Below, piece after piece: positions 20,248 to 28,573 of a DNA stretch of 64,000 nt (the first letter of the stretch is position 1; the number at the start of each line of letters is the position of its first letter). Under the pieces are notes generated by a model, which was given only the letters and a program-made list of their open reading frames with translations, did not search any database and was not told where the DNA came from. The stretch covers positions 2,356,001 through 2,420,000 of the forward strand of contig OZ260100.1 of the NCBI GenBank assembly GCA_965284565.1, given 5' to 3'. The DNA is from BRH-c54 sp965284565. GTDB taxonomy: Bacteria; Bacteroidota; Bacteroidia; Flavobacteriales_E; Vicingaceae. The position numbers and the translations under genes were made by a program.

Positions 20248-20255
20248 AATACAGT

Positions 20256-20350
20256 TAAAAGTTTGTAAAGTTCATAAAGTATAAAGTTAGTTTTCGGTTC
20301 ACGGTTTATCAGTTTACAGATTATTCAAAATTTAAAATTCAACATTCATC
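20256..20350. repeat. Word-like intergenic repeat patch
   Basis: Short overlapping words recur with ~10-base spacing: AAAGTTCATAAAGTATAAAG, then TTCGGTTCACGGTTT, then CAAAATTTAAAATTCAAC. There is no open frame and no strong hairpin. It is similar in style to patches at 37123-37166 and 48341-48413. Confidence 0.45.
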
Positions 20351-20357
20351 ACTTCTT

Positions 20358-22118
20358 TTAAACCGCTGTCAGTTGCAAAGTACTTAAATTTTTATAAATT
20401 CCATTTTCTTTTTTCACTAATTCTTCGTGCGTGCCTTTTTCTTTTATTTTACCATTGTCTAATACAATAATGGTGTCGGCTTTTTTAATGGTGGATAGTC
20501 GGTGAGCAATAACAATAGAAGTTCTACCTTCCATTAATCGTTCTAATGCTTCTTGCACTAACCTTTCACTTTCAGAATCTAACGCACTTGTAGCTTCGTC
20601 TAATACTAAAATAGAAGGGTCTTTAAGAATCGCTCTGGCAATGGCAATACGTTGTTTTTGTCCTCCGGATAATTGAATTCCTCTGTCGCCCACTAAGGTT
20701 TCAAATTTTCCTGGAAAACCTTCAATAAATTCTAATGCGTTGGCTTTTTTAGCAGCTTCAAAAATTTCTTCGTCTGTTGCACCTGGTTTTCCATATTCTA
20801 TATTCTCTTTAATAGAACCTCCAAAAAGCATAACCTCTTGAGGTACGATTGCCATTTGATTTCTAATTTGAGACAATTGGTAATTGTTTAATTCTTTACC
20901 ATCAATAGTTATGTTACCACTTTCGGGATCGTAAAATCTAAAAATTAATCCAGCAATAGTTGATTTTCCTGAACCTGACGGTCCAACAATAGCAATTTGT
21001 TTGCCTTGTTCCACACTAAATGAAATGCCTTTTAATACCTGAATATCTCTACGGGAAGGGTAAGAAAAACAAACATTATTGAAAACTAAATTACCTTCAA
21101 TTTTAATTTCTTGAGTTTGTTCAAGTGTAACATTTTCGGTAGTTTCATCTAAAATATCCATAAGGTTTTCTGTGGCTCCAATGGCTTTTTGCAATTGAGA
21201 AAATAAATCGGCAGCACCAGCAAAAGAAAATCCTAATAGAGCAGAATAAATGGCAAAAGAAAGTAACTCTCCTAAAGTAATAACTTCATTTTGAACCATG
21301 TGTAAGCCGTACCAAATGATAGAAACGATAGCAGCTCCGGCAGCAAACATGATTAAACCTATAAAAACACCTCTCCATAAAGCTCTTTTTATAGAAGTGT
21401 TTACTGAACTATCTATACTTTTTTTATAGCGAAGAATTTCAAAAAATTCGTTGGCATACGCTTTAACACTAGCTATTCCGTGTAAAGTTTCATCTACAAC
21501 AGTATTAGAATCGGCAATATCATCTTGAGCTTCTTTAGATAGTTTTTTAATGTATTTTCCGAAAAACACACCAATAATTGCTACTACAGGAATAACAGCT
21601 ATCATAAAAACTGTTAGTCGAAAGGAAATGAAAAGTAAAAAGAACATTCCCACAGGAATAGTTATAAACTGACGAAGAAACTCTGCTATAGTTGTTGTAA
21701 ATGTATCTTGTAATAAGGCAATGTCAGAAGTGATTCTACTACTTAATTCACCTACACGTCTTTTAGAAAAATAACTCATAGGTGAGGAAATTAAGTGTTT
21801 GTAGGTAGTCATTCTTAGTAATGCTAGGGCTTTGTAGGTAACCAATCCAAATAAATATACTCTAAGAAAGGAAAGAATTGCGGTAACTAAGAAAATACCA
21901 ACTAGTAATAGGGTAAAAGTATTTACTGTAGTTGCATCATCGGCATTTACAGAATCGATTAAATCGCCCAATACTTTTGGAAAAACCATAGTAGTAATGC
22001 TTGAAATAAAAAGCACCAACAGACCAATAATAAAAGGTGCTTTAAAAGGTTTTATAAAGCGAAAAACACGCATCGCTTTTTTGATAGATTCTTTTGAAAA
22101 TCGTTTTTTCTTCCCCAT
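20358..22118 (-). CDS. ABC exporter, fused permease and ATPase (MsbA/multidrug type)
   Basis: A 586-residue half-transporter that would act as a homodimer or heterodimer in the inner membrane. A six-helix type I exporter domain spans ~1-320. The nucleotide-binding domain has Walker A GPSGSGKST (379-387), signature LSGGQKQR (483-490), Walker B ILVLDEATSALD with catalytic E508, and the H-loop IVIAHRLST. It is similar to MsbA-like lipid or drug exporters; the substrate cannot be assigned. It is the last gene of a leftward set (ung, BamA-like, 2OG oxygenase, ABM, this gene), 26 bases after the ABM stop. Confidence 0.92.
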   Translation of the reverse strand: MGKKKRFSKESIKKAMRVFRFIKPFKAPFIIGLLVLFISSITTMVFPKVLGDLIDSVNADDATTVNTFTLLLVGIFLVTAILSFLRVYLFGLVTYKALALLRMTTYKHLISSPMSYFSKRRVGELSSRITSDIALLQDTFTTTIAEFLRQFITIPVGMFFLLFISFRLTVFMIAVIPVVAIIGVFFGKYIKKLSKEAQDDIADSNTVVDETLHGIASVKAYANEFFEILRYKKSIDSSVNTSIKRALWRGVFIGLIMFAAGAAIVSIIWYGLHMVQNEVITLGELLSFAIYSALLGFSFAGAADLFSQLQKAIGATENLMDILDETTENVTLEQTQEIKIEGNLVFNNVCFSYPSRRDIQVLKGISFSVEQGKQIAIVGPSGSGKSTIAGLIFRFYDPESGNITIDGKELNNYQLSQIRNQMAIVPQEVMLFGGSIKENIEYGKPGATDEEIFEAAKKANALEFIEGFPGKFETLVGDRGIQLSGGQKQRIAIARAILKDPSILVLDEATSALDSESERLVQEALERLMEGRTSIVIAHRLSTIKKADTIIVLDNGKIKEKGTHEELVKKENGIYKNLSTLQLTAV

Positions 22119-22144
22119 TCTTTTTTATTTCTTTTAGTCTTTAA

Positions 22145-22468
22145 TTATTTAGTTTTATGAAACTCGTAATCTCTTTCTACTTTAGCAATTCTAGTTTTAA
22201 AGGATTTGTACCAAGTGGTTTTACCTTTCTCTTGCGCTATTTTATGTTCGGAGACTTCTTTCCATTTTTTTATTGATGCTACATCTTTCCAGTAAGAAAC
22301 CGTAATTCCTATTTCATTTCTTGCTGCTTCTACTCCCAAAAAACCTTCTTGTTTAGCAGCTAAAGCAATCATTTTGTCTGCCATTTCATTATACCCTTCG
22401 TCTATAGTTGTTTTCGTAGAAGTAAAAATAACAGCGTAATAAGGTGGTTGGGGAGTTGTTGCAATCAT
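22145..22468 (-). CDS. ABM-family (antibiotic biosynthesis monooxygenase-like) protein
   Basis: A 107-residue dimeric alpha+beta-barrel-type protein: YYAVIFTSTKTTIDEGYNEM, then AAKQEGFLGVEAARNE with the family's GF(L)G turn, then ITVSYWKDVASIKKWKE. Members of this fold include quinol or haem-degrading monooxygenases and many uncharacterised enzymes, so the reaction is unknown. It starts 2 bases after the 2OG oxygenase stop, so the two are almost certainly co-translated. Confidence 0.85.
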   Translation of the reverse strand: MIATTPQPPYYAVIFTSTKTTIDEGYNEMADKMIALAAKQEGFLGVEAARNEIGITVSYWKDVASIKKWKEVSEHKIAQEKGKTTWYKSFKTRIAKVERDYEFHKTK

Positions 22469-22470
22469 GC

Positions 22471-23289
22471 TTATTTTTTCTTGTTTTTATCTTGAAAATC
22501 CAATGATTTTACGCCAATAGCATTTAATATTTTTTTAGCTGTTATTTTTAAAGGCTCTTTTATGGAAGTAGCTAATTTCTTCATGGTAGAATCATCTGGG
22601 CGAGATACGAAACGAGAGTCACTATAGTTAAATCCTTCGCCTACTTCGGTAAAATAATACGTGTAAAAGGACTTTCTTGTTTCTCCTTCAGGAATAGTTA
22701 TTTTTGAATAGCCATGAGGTGAATTTTCATCGGTTAAGAAAATAACAGCTCTGTTAAAATCGCATGGAACTTTTACTTCACATTGCGTCATTTTTTTATC
22801 CCACAATTCTAAGTCTCCACCATATTCTGGTTTCCAATTTTTGTTTAAATAAATCAATAAATTAATTCTTCGCCATAAATGTTTTGCAGGATTATAATTC
22901 ACATCAATATGCACATCAACATAGCTTCCGTTTTGTCCTTGATGAACTCCTGAACCCAACGAATCATCGGTAGTTCTAAGTCCTTCAATTCCTGTAATGG
23001 TTTCCATAAATTGATACATCTCAGGAGAACCAACTACTTTTTTTAAATCGCTAAAAGCGGGGTGGAAGCGATCAAAATGATAATCTTCAGATTTATTCTC
23101 ATTGATACTTTTTCTTTTTACATTTAAAGTGTCAATTTTAGGGAAATTCTCATATAATGTGCTTGCTAATTCTTCGGTTAAGAAATTAGGCAAAACAATA
23201 TATTTACAAGGTTTAGCAGAATTAAATTCTTGTTTTAATTGTTCTATTTTTTCTTGTGATAAATAGACTGGATTGATGATGTTTTGCAT
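22471..23289 (-). CDS. 2-oxoglutarate/Fe(II)-dependent oxygenase
   Basis: A 272-residue double-stranded beta-helix oxygenase. The Fe(II) triad is H127-x-D129 (VDVHIDVNYNP) with distal H192 (ENSPHGYSK). R205 (GETRKSFYTYYF) is placed to bind 2-oxoglutarate. The pattern resembles prolyl-4-hydroxylase-like 2OG-Fe(II) oxygenases. The substrate is unknown; the tight spacing to an ABM protein and then an ABC exporter may mean modification and export of a small molecule or lipid, which is inference only. No signal peptide, so cytoplasmic. Confidence 0.88.
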   Translation of the reverse strand: MQNIINPVYLSQEKIEQLKQEFNSAKPCKYIVLPNFLTEELASTLYENFPKIDTLNVKRKSINENKSEDYHFDRFHPAFSDLKKVVGSPEMYQFMETITGIEGLRTTDDSLGSGVHQGQNGSYVDVHIDVNYNPAKHLWRRINLLIYLNKNWKPEYGGDLELWDKKMTQCEVKVPCDFNRAVIFLTDENSPHGYSKITIPEGETRKSFYTYYFTEVGEGFNYSDSRFVSRPDDSTMKKLATSIKEPLKITAKKILNAIGVKSLDFQDKNKKK

Positions 23290-23332
23290 AACAATTATAA
23301 TAGTTAGGACAACAAAATTAACAATTTAATCA

Positions 23333-25120
23333 TTAAAAAAAGTTGATAAAACCAAAGTGGATTTTTGCGGATCTAAACTGAATAGGATTGTCGAATTGTT
23401 TGCCTACAGCATAACTTATAGAAAATATTCCTGCATTGGTTTCGAAATTCATCCCTACACCAAAACTATAAGGTCTGTCTAAAATGTAGTTTTTTGCTGT
23501 TCTTTTCTCCCAAAAAGCACCATCTGTAAATAAATACAAAAATGAATTTTGTTCTAAAATAAATCTATATTCTATTGTTTGTATACTGTAAAAAGATGCG
23601 AATATAGATTCCTCATCAACACCTCTTAAAGTGTGTAATCCGCCAATCCTAAGCAATTCATTATCAAATAAGTTTTCATTGTAAGTATAGCCGTTTTGAG
23701 TACCTAATTTAATAACACTTCTTTTTTTTATTGGGATGTATAGTGCTAAATTTGCTTGAGAGGTATATAGGTTGGTTTTTAAGTTTACATCTTCGTAAAG
23801 TTGTTCGTTGAGTTGAGGGTTTTTTGTAATTTTTTTATTTCCCAATGAACCATTTGCAGTGATACTAAAACCTCTTCTTGGGTTATGTATATAATCTAAT
23901 TGGTCATAAACAATCCCAATTCCGTAAAGTTGAGTAGAAACATCAGCAAAATCGGGTAAAACGGTAAGAGTTTCAAAACCTTTTTGAGATAACAAGCTAG
24001 AACTTTTGTTGTGATAGAATACATTGAAATAATTATTTCCTTTTAGAATGTATCTTGCTCCAATTTTATTAAAGACATCTATATAGGTACTGTCTCTTTT
24101 ATAAATATTTAGTTGGTATTCGGCTCCAAAAGGACTGCTGAATAAAAAAGGATAAGCTGTAGTCAGTTTTAAATCTTGTGAATTGTTTTGCATAGCCCTC
24201 CAATTGAACGAAATTTCTTCTCCACGCTTAAAGGAGTTTATTAGGTTTAGTTTTACATCTCCATTTAGCCTAACTTTTCCTGTTTCATCGGGAACAATCC
24301 CTAAAATTCCGTTAAACCTGTTGGCTTGTTTCTTTTTAAGTACTAAAAGTACATAAGCACTCTCTTCATTAAAAATAACTTTAGAAGGATTTTGTTCTTC
24401 CACAAAAGGAATTTCTTTAATTCGAGTGTTTATCTTCTTTATTAATTCCTCGTTATAAATATCTTCATCATTAATATGAATGTAGTTTTTAATATAATCA
24501 TCAGAAACAGTTGCGTTTCCTTTTATAGTAACACTATCTATTTTGTACAGTTGGTTTTTGTTGATGGATAAATTGGCAGAAAGGTTATAGTCATTTATTT
24601 GTACACTATCCAACTGGATAGAAGCAAATGGATATCCATGATTTTCATAAAAAGAAATTACTTTGTCAAAAAAACGTTTTAATTGATTTTGATTAAAAGG
24701 TCTGTTGTTGTAGATTTTATCCCTAAAACCAATTTTGCTTAAAATTCCTTCATCAATAGTTTTGGTAGTAAGCTTGGTCCATTTAATTTGTTTTCCTAAA
24801 TGGTAGTGAAGAAAGTAAGTTGTGGAATCGAAGGTTATACTGTCTATATGAGCTGTTAAATAAGCATTTTTATAAAGTTGTTGATTAATGTTTTTTGTGA
24901 CGATATTTAAATTAATAAAACTACTGTTTGTACTTATTGATAAAAGCTCTTTTTGTTGTTTTGAGGAAAGAATAGTATCATTAAAAATTAAATTAACTTT
25001 TTTAGTTTGAGCAAAAGAATTTATTGAAGAAAGTATAAAAAAGCTAAATATTAAAACTAACAACCACTTATTTAGGTTGGTAGAAAAGGAATCATTGTTA
25101 TATAAATGATTGTTTTGCAT
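23333..25120 (-). CDS. BamA/TamA-family outer-membrane protein (POTRA plus D15 barrel)
   Basis: A 595-residue Omp85-superfamily protein. A signal peptide ends near residue 38 (SINSFAQ). Two to three POTRA-like units follow (e.g. LYKIDSVTIKGNATVSDDYI, ~195-215), then a ~300-residue barrel that contains LRGVDEESIF (the RGF/RGY-like lid-lock region appears here as RGV) and ends in Phe (FGFINFF). It is shorter than BamA (about 800 residues) and closer in size to TamA or other short Omp85 proteins. Likely role: assembly or transport at the outer membrane. It lies 18 bases after ung. Confidence 0.85.
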   Translation of the reverse strand: MQNNHLYNNDSFSTNLNKWLLVLIFSFFILSSINSFAQTKKVNLIFNDTILSSKQQKELLSISTNSSFINLNIVTKNINQQLYKNAYLTAHIDSITFDSTTYFLHYHLGKQIKWTKLTTKTIDEGILSKIGFRDKIYNNRPFNQNQLKRFFDKVISFYENHGYPFASIQLDSVQINDYNLSANLSINKNQLYKIDSVTIKGNATVSDDYIKNYIHINDEDIYNEELIKKINTRIKEIPFVEEQNPSKVIFNEESAYVLLVLKKKQANRFNGILGIVPDETGKVRLNGDVKLNLINSFKRGEEISFNWRAMQNNSQDLKLTTAYPFLFSSPFGAEYQLNIYKRDSTYIDVFNKIGARYILKGNNYFNVFYHNKSSSLLSQKGFETLTVLPDFADVSTQLYGIGIVYDQLDYIHNPRRGFSITANGSLGNKKITKNPQLNEQLYEDVNLKTNLYTSQANLALYIPIKKRSVIKLGTQNGYTYNENLFDNELLRIGGLHTLRGVDEESIFASFYSIQTIEYRFILEQNSFLYLFTDGAFWEKRTAKNYILDRPYSFGVGMNFETNAGIFSISYAVGKQFDNPIQFRSAKIHFGFINFF

Positions 25121-25138
25121 TTAGATTTTTTTGTAAAT

Positions 25139-25804
25139 TTAAAAGTTAATAGGTTTTTGTCCTTGTTTTTTTAAGATTTCGTTGGTTTTAGAAAAATGTT
25201 TACAACCTAAAAAACCTCTATGAGCAGAAAAAGGAGAGGGGTGAGCTGCTTTTAAAACATGATGTTTAGTGGTGTCAATTATATTTTCTTTCGATTGAGC
25301 AAAACTTCCCCAAAGTAAAAAAACTACGCCTTTTTTTTGATTAGAAATAAGCTTAATTACAGCATCAGTAAATTCTTCCCAGCCTTTTTTTTGATGAGAA
25401 GTAGGTTCTTTTTCTCTAACAGTAAGGGTGTTGTTTATTAAAAAAACACCTTGTTCGGCCCAATGAGTTAAATTACCTGAAATAGGTATAGGAATGTTTA
25501 AATCACTTTGCAGCTCTTTAAAAATGTTTTTTAATGATGGTGGAAATTTAATGCCATCATTTACTGAAAAACAAAGACCGTGAGCCTGACCATTTCCATG
25601 ATAAGGATCTTGACCAATGATTACGACTTTTATCTTATCTATGGGAGTAAGATTGAAAGCATTATAAATTTCTTTTTCAGGAGGAAATATAGTATAGTTT
25701 TTCTTTTCGTCAGCTAAAAATTGCAGTAAATCAGTAAAATATGGAGCATTAATTTCATCTGATAATAATGTTTTCCACATATGGTTTAATTCGATGTTTG
25801 TCAT
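25139..25804 (-). CDS. ung: Uracil-DNA glycosylase
   Basis: Family 1 UDG removes uracil from DNA to start base-excision repair. The 221 residues match the usual length. The water-activating loop is IGQDPYHGNGQAHGLCFS with catalytic D66. The uracil-binding Asn lies in GVFLINNTLTVR (~119-130). The leucine-intercalation loop HPSPFSAHRGFLG begins at H188. All key motifs are intact. First gene of the leftward ung/BamA-like cluster. Confidence 0.97.
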   Translation of the reverse strand: MTNIELNHMWKTLLSDEINAPYFTDLLQFLADEKKNYTIFPPEKEIYNAFNLTPIDKIKVVIIGQDPYHGNGQAHGLCFSVNDGIKFPPSLKNIFKELQSDLNIPIPISGNLTHWAEQGVFLINNTLTVREKEPTSHQKKGWEEFTDAVIKLISNQKKGVVFLLWGSFAQSKENIIDTTKHHVLKAAHPSPFSAHRGFLGCKHFSKTNEILKKQGQKPINF

Positions 25805-25890
25805 TGATTTTTCTGGTTTTTAATCAGTTTAAACGTTTTCAAAATGAAAAATTGTTAATAAAAAAGAAAACTTAGTAAAGATATTTTTAT

Positions 25891-25898
25891 TATGTTTG
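25891..25898 (+). promoter_or_regulatory. Putative -7 element TATGTTTG
   Basis: A TAnnTTTG match 24 bases before the ATG of the small lipoprotein gene at 25923. No TTG lies at the expected -33 distance, so this is a partial promoter call. Confidence 0.4.
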
Positions 25899-25922
25899 TA
25901 ATTCAAAATTAAGAAAACTCGC

Positions 25923-26051
25923 ATGAAAAAGATCGCATTAACTCTAACTTCTTTATTTCTATTAGCATTACTTTATTCTTCTTGCAAAAGTCATGGTACT
26001 TGTCCTGCTTATGGAAAAACAGACGTTAAGACTACAAAAGTAGCTGCTTAA
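25923..26051 (+). CDS. Small lipoprotein, 42 residues
   Basis: ATG at 25923 to TAA at 26049-26051. The peptide starts MKKIALTLTSLFLLALLYSS and meets a lipobox cysteine (LYSSC, C21), followed by KSHGTCPAYGK and a short Thr/Lys tail. The mature lipoprotein would be only ~22 residues with a second Cys in a CPAYGK motif, which I recall from short hypothetical proteins in other Bacteroidota but cannot search for here. It lies 19 bases before ytxJ on the same strand, so the two may be one transcript. Function unknown; confidence rests on the clean signal peptide and lipobox. Confidence 0.72.
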   Translation: MKKIALTLTSLFLLALLYSSCKSHGTCPAYGKTDVKTTKVAA

Positions 26052-26070
26052 TATTTGTTAAGTTCCAACC

Positions 26071-26424
26071 ATGAACTGGCTCAAACTCGAAACACTTTCT
26101 GATTATGATAAAATGATAGCCTCTTCAAATGAAGATGGCTGTTTTGCTGTAGCTGTGTTTAAACATAGTACTAGATGTCCTGTAAGCATGATGGCAAAAT
26201 TAAAAATGTCAACAACATGGGATATTGATGAGAATAAACTACCACTTTATTATTTAGATTTAATTAAATATAGAGAAATTTCAAATCAAATTGCAGCAGA
26301 TTTTGATGTAGAACACGAATCTCCACAATTACTTGTTATAAAAAACAATAAGTGTGTTTACGATGCCTCTCACGGATCAATTTCTGTAAGCAAAGTTAAA
26401 GAAGTGTTAGAAATTAAAGACTAA
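26071..26424 (+). CDS. ytxJ: Bacillithiol-system thioredoxin-like protein YtxJ
   Basis: A 117-residue thioredoxin-fold protein with a single active-site cysteine C36 in FKHSTRCPVSMM, the hallmark of YtxJ (monothiol bacilliredoxin-like). The mid-section VEHESPQLLVIKNNK carries the cis-Pro loop expected in the fold. YtxJ is associated with bacillithiol, the low-molecular-weight thiol of Firmicutes and many Bacteroidota; no bsh synthesis gene is in the window. Its last 18 bases overlap the 3' end of the convergent osmC-like gene. Confidence 0.88.
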   Translation: MNWLKLETLSDYDKMIASSNEDGCFAVAVFKHSTRCPVSMMAKLKMSTTWDIDENKLPLYYLDLIKYREISNQIAADFDVEHESPQLLVIKNNKCVYDASHGSISVSKVKEVLEIKD

Positions 26425-26811
26425 GGTTTGTTGTATGTCTTTTGCTAAACTTAATGCTACAGGACAAATTTTTGCTGAGTTTTCAATTATTTTTTTTTCT
26501 TTGTCAGAGTAATGATGATTTGTAAAATCAAACTCAATAATAATTTCTTTTATTTTTCTAGGTTTATCTGCCATTATCTTTGTTGCAGTTGCTGAAGCAT
26601 TTTCAATAGAAAAATCGCTATCTCTAGCTTTGATTCCAATAATGGTGAACATGCAACTAACAAGTGCTGTAGCAACTAAATCTGTTGGAGAAAAAGTTTC
26701 AGCTTTTCCTTGGTTGTCTAAAGGTGCATCAGTAATAATTTTGTTATTAGAGTATAAATGAACGGCTTCGGTTCTTAATTCACCTTTATAAATAATTTTA
26801 GATGTTGGCAT
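26407..26811 (-). CDS. OsmC/Ohr-family peroxiredoxin-like protein
   Basis: A 134-residue OsmC-fold protein with the two expected redox cysteines: C53 (ATALVSCMFTIIGI) and C116 (SAKICPVALSLA). The family reduces organic hydroperoxides; the YhfA/OsmC branch may have other substrates. The arrangement tail-to-tail with ytxJ, overlapping by 18 bases, places two thiol-redox genes together. Confidence 0.88.
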   Translation of the reverse strand: MPTSKIIYKGELRTEAVHLYSNNKIITDAPLDNQGKAETFSPTDLVATALVSCMFTIIGIKARDSDFSIENASATATKIMADKPRKIKEIIIEFDFTNHHYSDKEKKIIENSAKICPVALSLAKDIQQTLVFNF

Positions 26812-26890
26812 TTTATGGTTGTTTGTGTTTGTAAAATAAGTACAACTTGTAAAGTTGACAAATTATTTATTATTATTTTTGCTTTTACGT

Positions 26891-27646
26891 ATGAAAAAAA
26901 CAGTTTATATAGTATTTCTTGTATTGTTTTTTTGTTGTACTTTAAATGTAGTCGCACAAGAAACAATTTTTGAAGAAGCAAGAACTGTATATAAAAGTGA
27001 ACAAGCTTATGGTTTGATAATACATACAACAGGTTGGGGGTTTAATTACAGATATGGAATGTATACTTCAGGTTTTACAAGAAGAACTTTTGAAGGAGAA
27101 ATAGTTGGACTAAAACATCCTAAAGAAATTAAAACATTTACTTCTGTGTTTGATAATTCTAATGGTTATGTATATGGAAAGTTAAATACCATGTTTTTAT
27201 TTAGGGGAAGTGTTGGTAATCATAAAACATTTATAAGTAAACAAAGTGTGAGAGGTATAGCAATAGCTATGATTTATAATACGGGAATAACTTTGGCTTA
27301 TGCCAAACCAATTTACTTAGAAGTATTATTTTATAACGAAGAGTTGGAAACCATAGATACAAGGTTTGAAAGATATGACCCTGAGAAACACTCGCAGAAT
27401 GATATTGTTGGAAAAGGACCTGCAATGAAAGGATTGTTTGGAGGAAAAATTATTCCGGGTATATTTTTAAAAGCGGGGTTAAATTTTGAATCTGCCAGAG
27501 AAGCAGAAAATTTAAATGCATTAGAAGTTGGAGCAAAAGCTGATTTGTTTTTACAAGAATTACCAATGATGGCAAATGAATTAAATAGGAATTGGCTTAT
27601 AAATTTATATGTAACATTTTCGTTTGGCTCTAAAAGCACAAATTAA
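26891..27646 (+). CDS. Hypothetical exported protein, probable outer-membrane protein
   Basis: From ATG 26891 the 251-residue product has a signal peptide (KKTVYIVFLVLFFCCTLNVVAQ). The frame is open to a TTG at 26855, but that would put 12 residues before the signal peptide, so 26891 is preferred. The mature part is rich in Tyr, Phe and Gly with alternating polarity (WGFNYRYGMYTSGFTRRTFE; IPGIFLKAGLNFESA; INLYVTFSFGS), which suggests a small beta-barrel. I do not recognise the family by name. It precedes lipA by 33 bases on the same strand. Confidence 0.75.
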   Translation: MKKTVYIVFLVLFFCCTLNVVAQETIFEEARTVYKSEQAYGLIIHTTGWGFNYRYGMYTSGFTRRTFEGEIVGLKHPKEIKTFTSVFDNSNGYVYGKLNTMFLFRGSVGNHKTFISKQSVRGIAIAMIYNTGITLAYAKPIYLEVLFYNEELETIDTRFERYDPEKHSQNDIVGKGPAMKGLFGGKIIPGIFLKAGLNFESAREAENLNALEVGAKADLFLQELPMMANELNRNWLINLYVTFSFGSKSTN

Positions 27647-27679
27647 ATTGTAGTAAGAATTGAAAATATTAAAGGAGAG

Positions 27680-28555
27680 ATGATTAAAGAAGAAGAAAAA
27701 CCAGTTGGATATAGTAAAATTAAAAAACCAAGTTGGTTAAAAGTTAAATTACCAACAGGGCAGGAATATACTAAGGTCAGAAAAATTGTTTCTGAACACA
27801 AATTACATACTATTTGTGAAAGTGGAAATTGTCCTAATATGGGAGAGTGTTGGGGAGCAGGAACGGCAACCTTTATGATTTTAGGAAATATATGTACCAG
27901 ATCTTGTGGTTTTTGCGCTGTAAAAACTGGGCGACCATTACCAGCAGATTTTGAAGAGCCTGAAAGAGTTGCCAATTCGGTAAAATTAATGAATGTAAAG
28001 CATTGTGTAATTACTTCTGTGGATAGAGATGATTTGAAAGATGGTGGTTCTATTATATGGGTGGAGACAGTAAATAAAGTTAGAGAGTTTAGTCCACAAA
28101 CAACAATGGAAACCTTAATTCCTGATTTTCAAGGAAAGTGGGATAATTTACAAAGAATAATAGATGTAGCGCCTGAAATAGTTTCTCATAATTTAGAAAC
28201 AGTAAGGAGGTTAACGAGAGAGGTGAGAATCCAAGCGAAGTATGATAGAAGTTTGGAAGTAATAAAAAGATTAAAAGATGGAGGAATGAGAACAAAATCT
28301 GGAGTAATGTTAGGCTTAGGAGAAACCAGAAAAGAGGTGATAGAAACAATGCAAGATCTAGTAAACGCAGGGTGCGATATATTAACTTTAGGACAATATT
28401 TACAGCCAACACCAAAACATTTACCAGTTAAAGAATTTGTTACACCGGCTCAATTTGCTGAATATAAAGAGATAGGGTTAAAATTAGGTTTTAGATATGT
28501 AGAAAGCGGTCCTTTGGTTAGATCTTCTTACCATGCCGAAAAACACATGTTTTAG
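27680..28555 (+). CDS. lipA: Lipoyl synthase
   Basis: A radical-SAM enzyme that inserts two sulfurs into octanoyl groups on lipoyl domains of E2/GcvH proteins. The auxiliary [4Fe-4S] ligands are C46, C51 and C57 (CESGNCPNMGEC). The SAM cluster motif is C72-x3-C76-x2-C79 (CTRSCGFC). The C-terminal RSSYH motif, whose Ser ligates the auxiliary cluster, is present. The 291 residues match the family. An AAAGGAG run lies just 2 bases before the ATG, too close for a normal Shine-Dalgarno site. It heads a rightward set with ispE 18 bases later and then accA. Confidence 0.97.
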   Translation: MIKEEEKPVGYSKIKKPSWLKVKLPTGQEYTKVRKIVSEHKLHTICESGNCPNMGECWGAGTATFMILGNICTRSCGFCAVKTGRPLPADFEEPERVANSVKLMNVKHCVITSVDRDDLKDGGSIIWVETVNKVREFSPQTTMETLIPDFQGKWDNLQRIIDVAPEIVSHNLETVRRLTREVRIQAKYDRSLEVIKRLKDGGMRTKSGVMLGLGETRKEVIETMQDLVNAGCDILTLGQYLQPTPKHLPVKEFVTPAQFAEYKEIGLKLGFRYVESGPLVRSSYHAEKHMF

Positions 28556-28573
28556 GAAATAAAGAATTTTTTC

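Noticed and set aside
28089..28415. 108-codon antisense frame within lipA
   Set aside because: Leu/Phe-rich shadow of the lipA codon pattern with no independent support.
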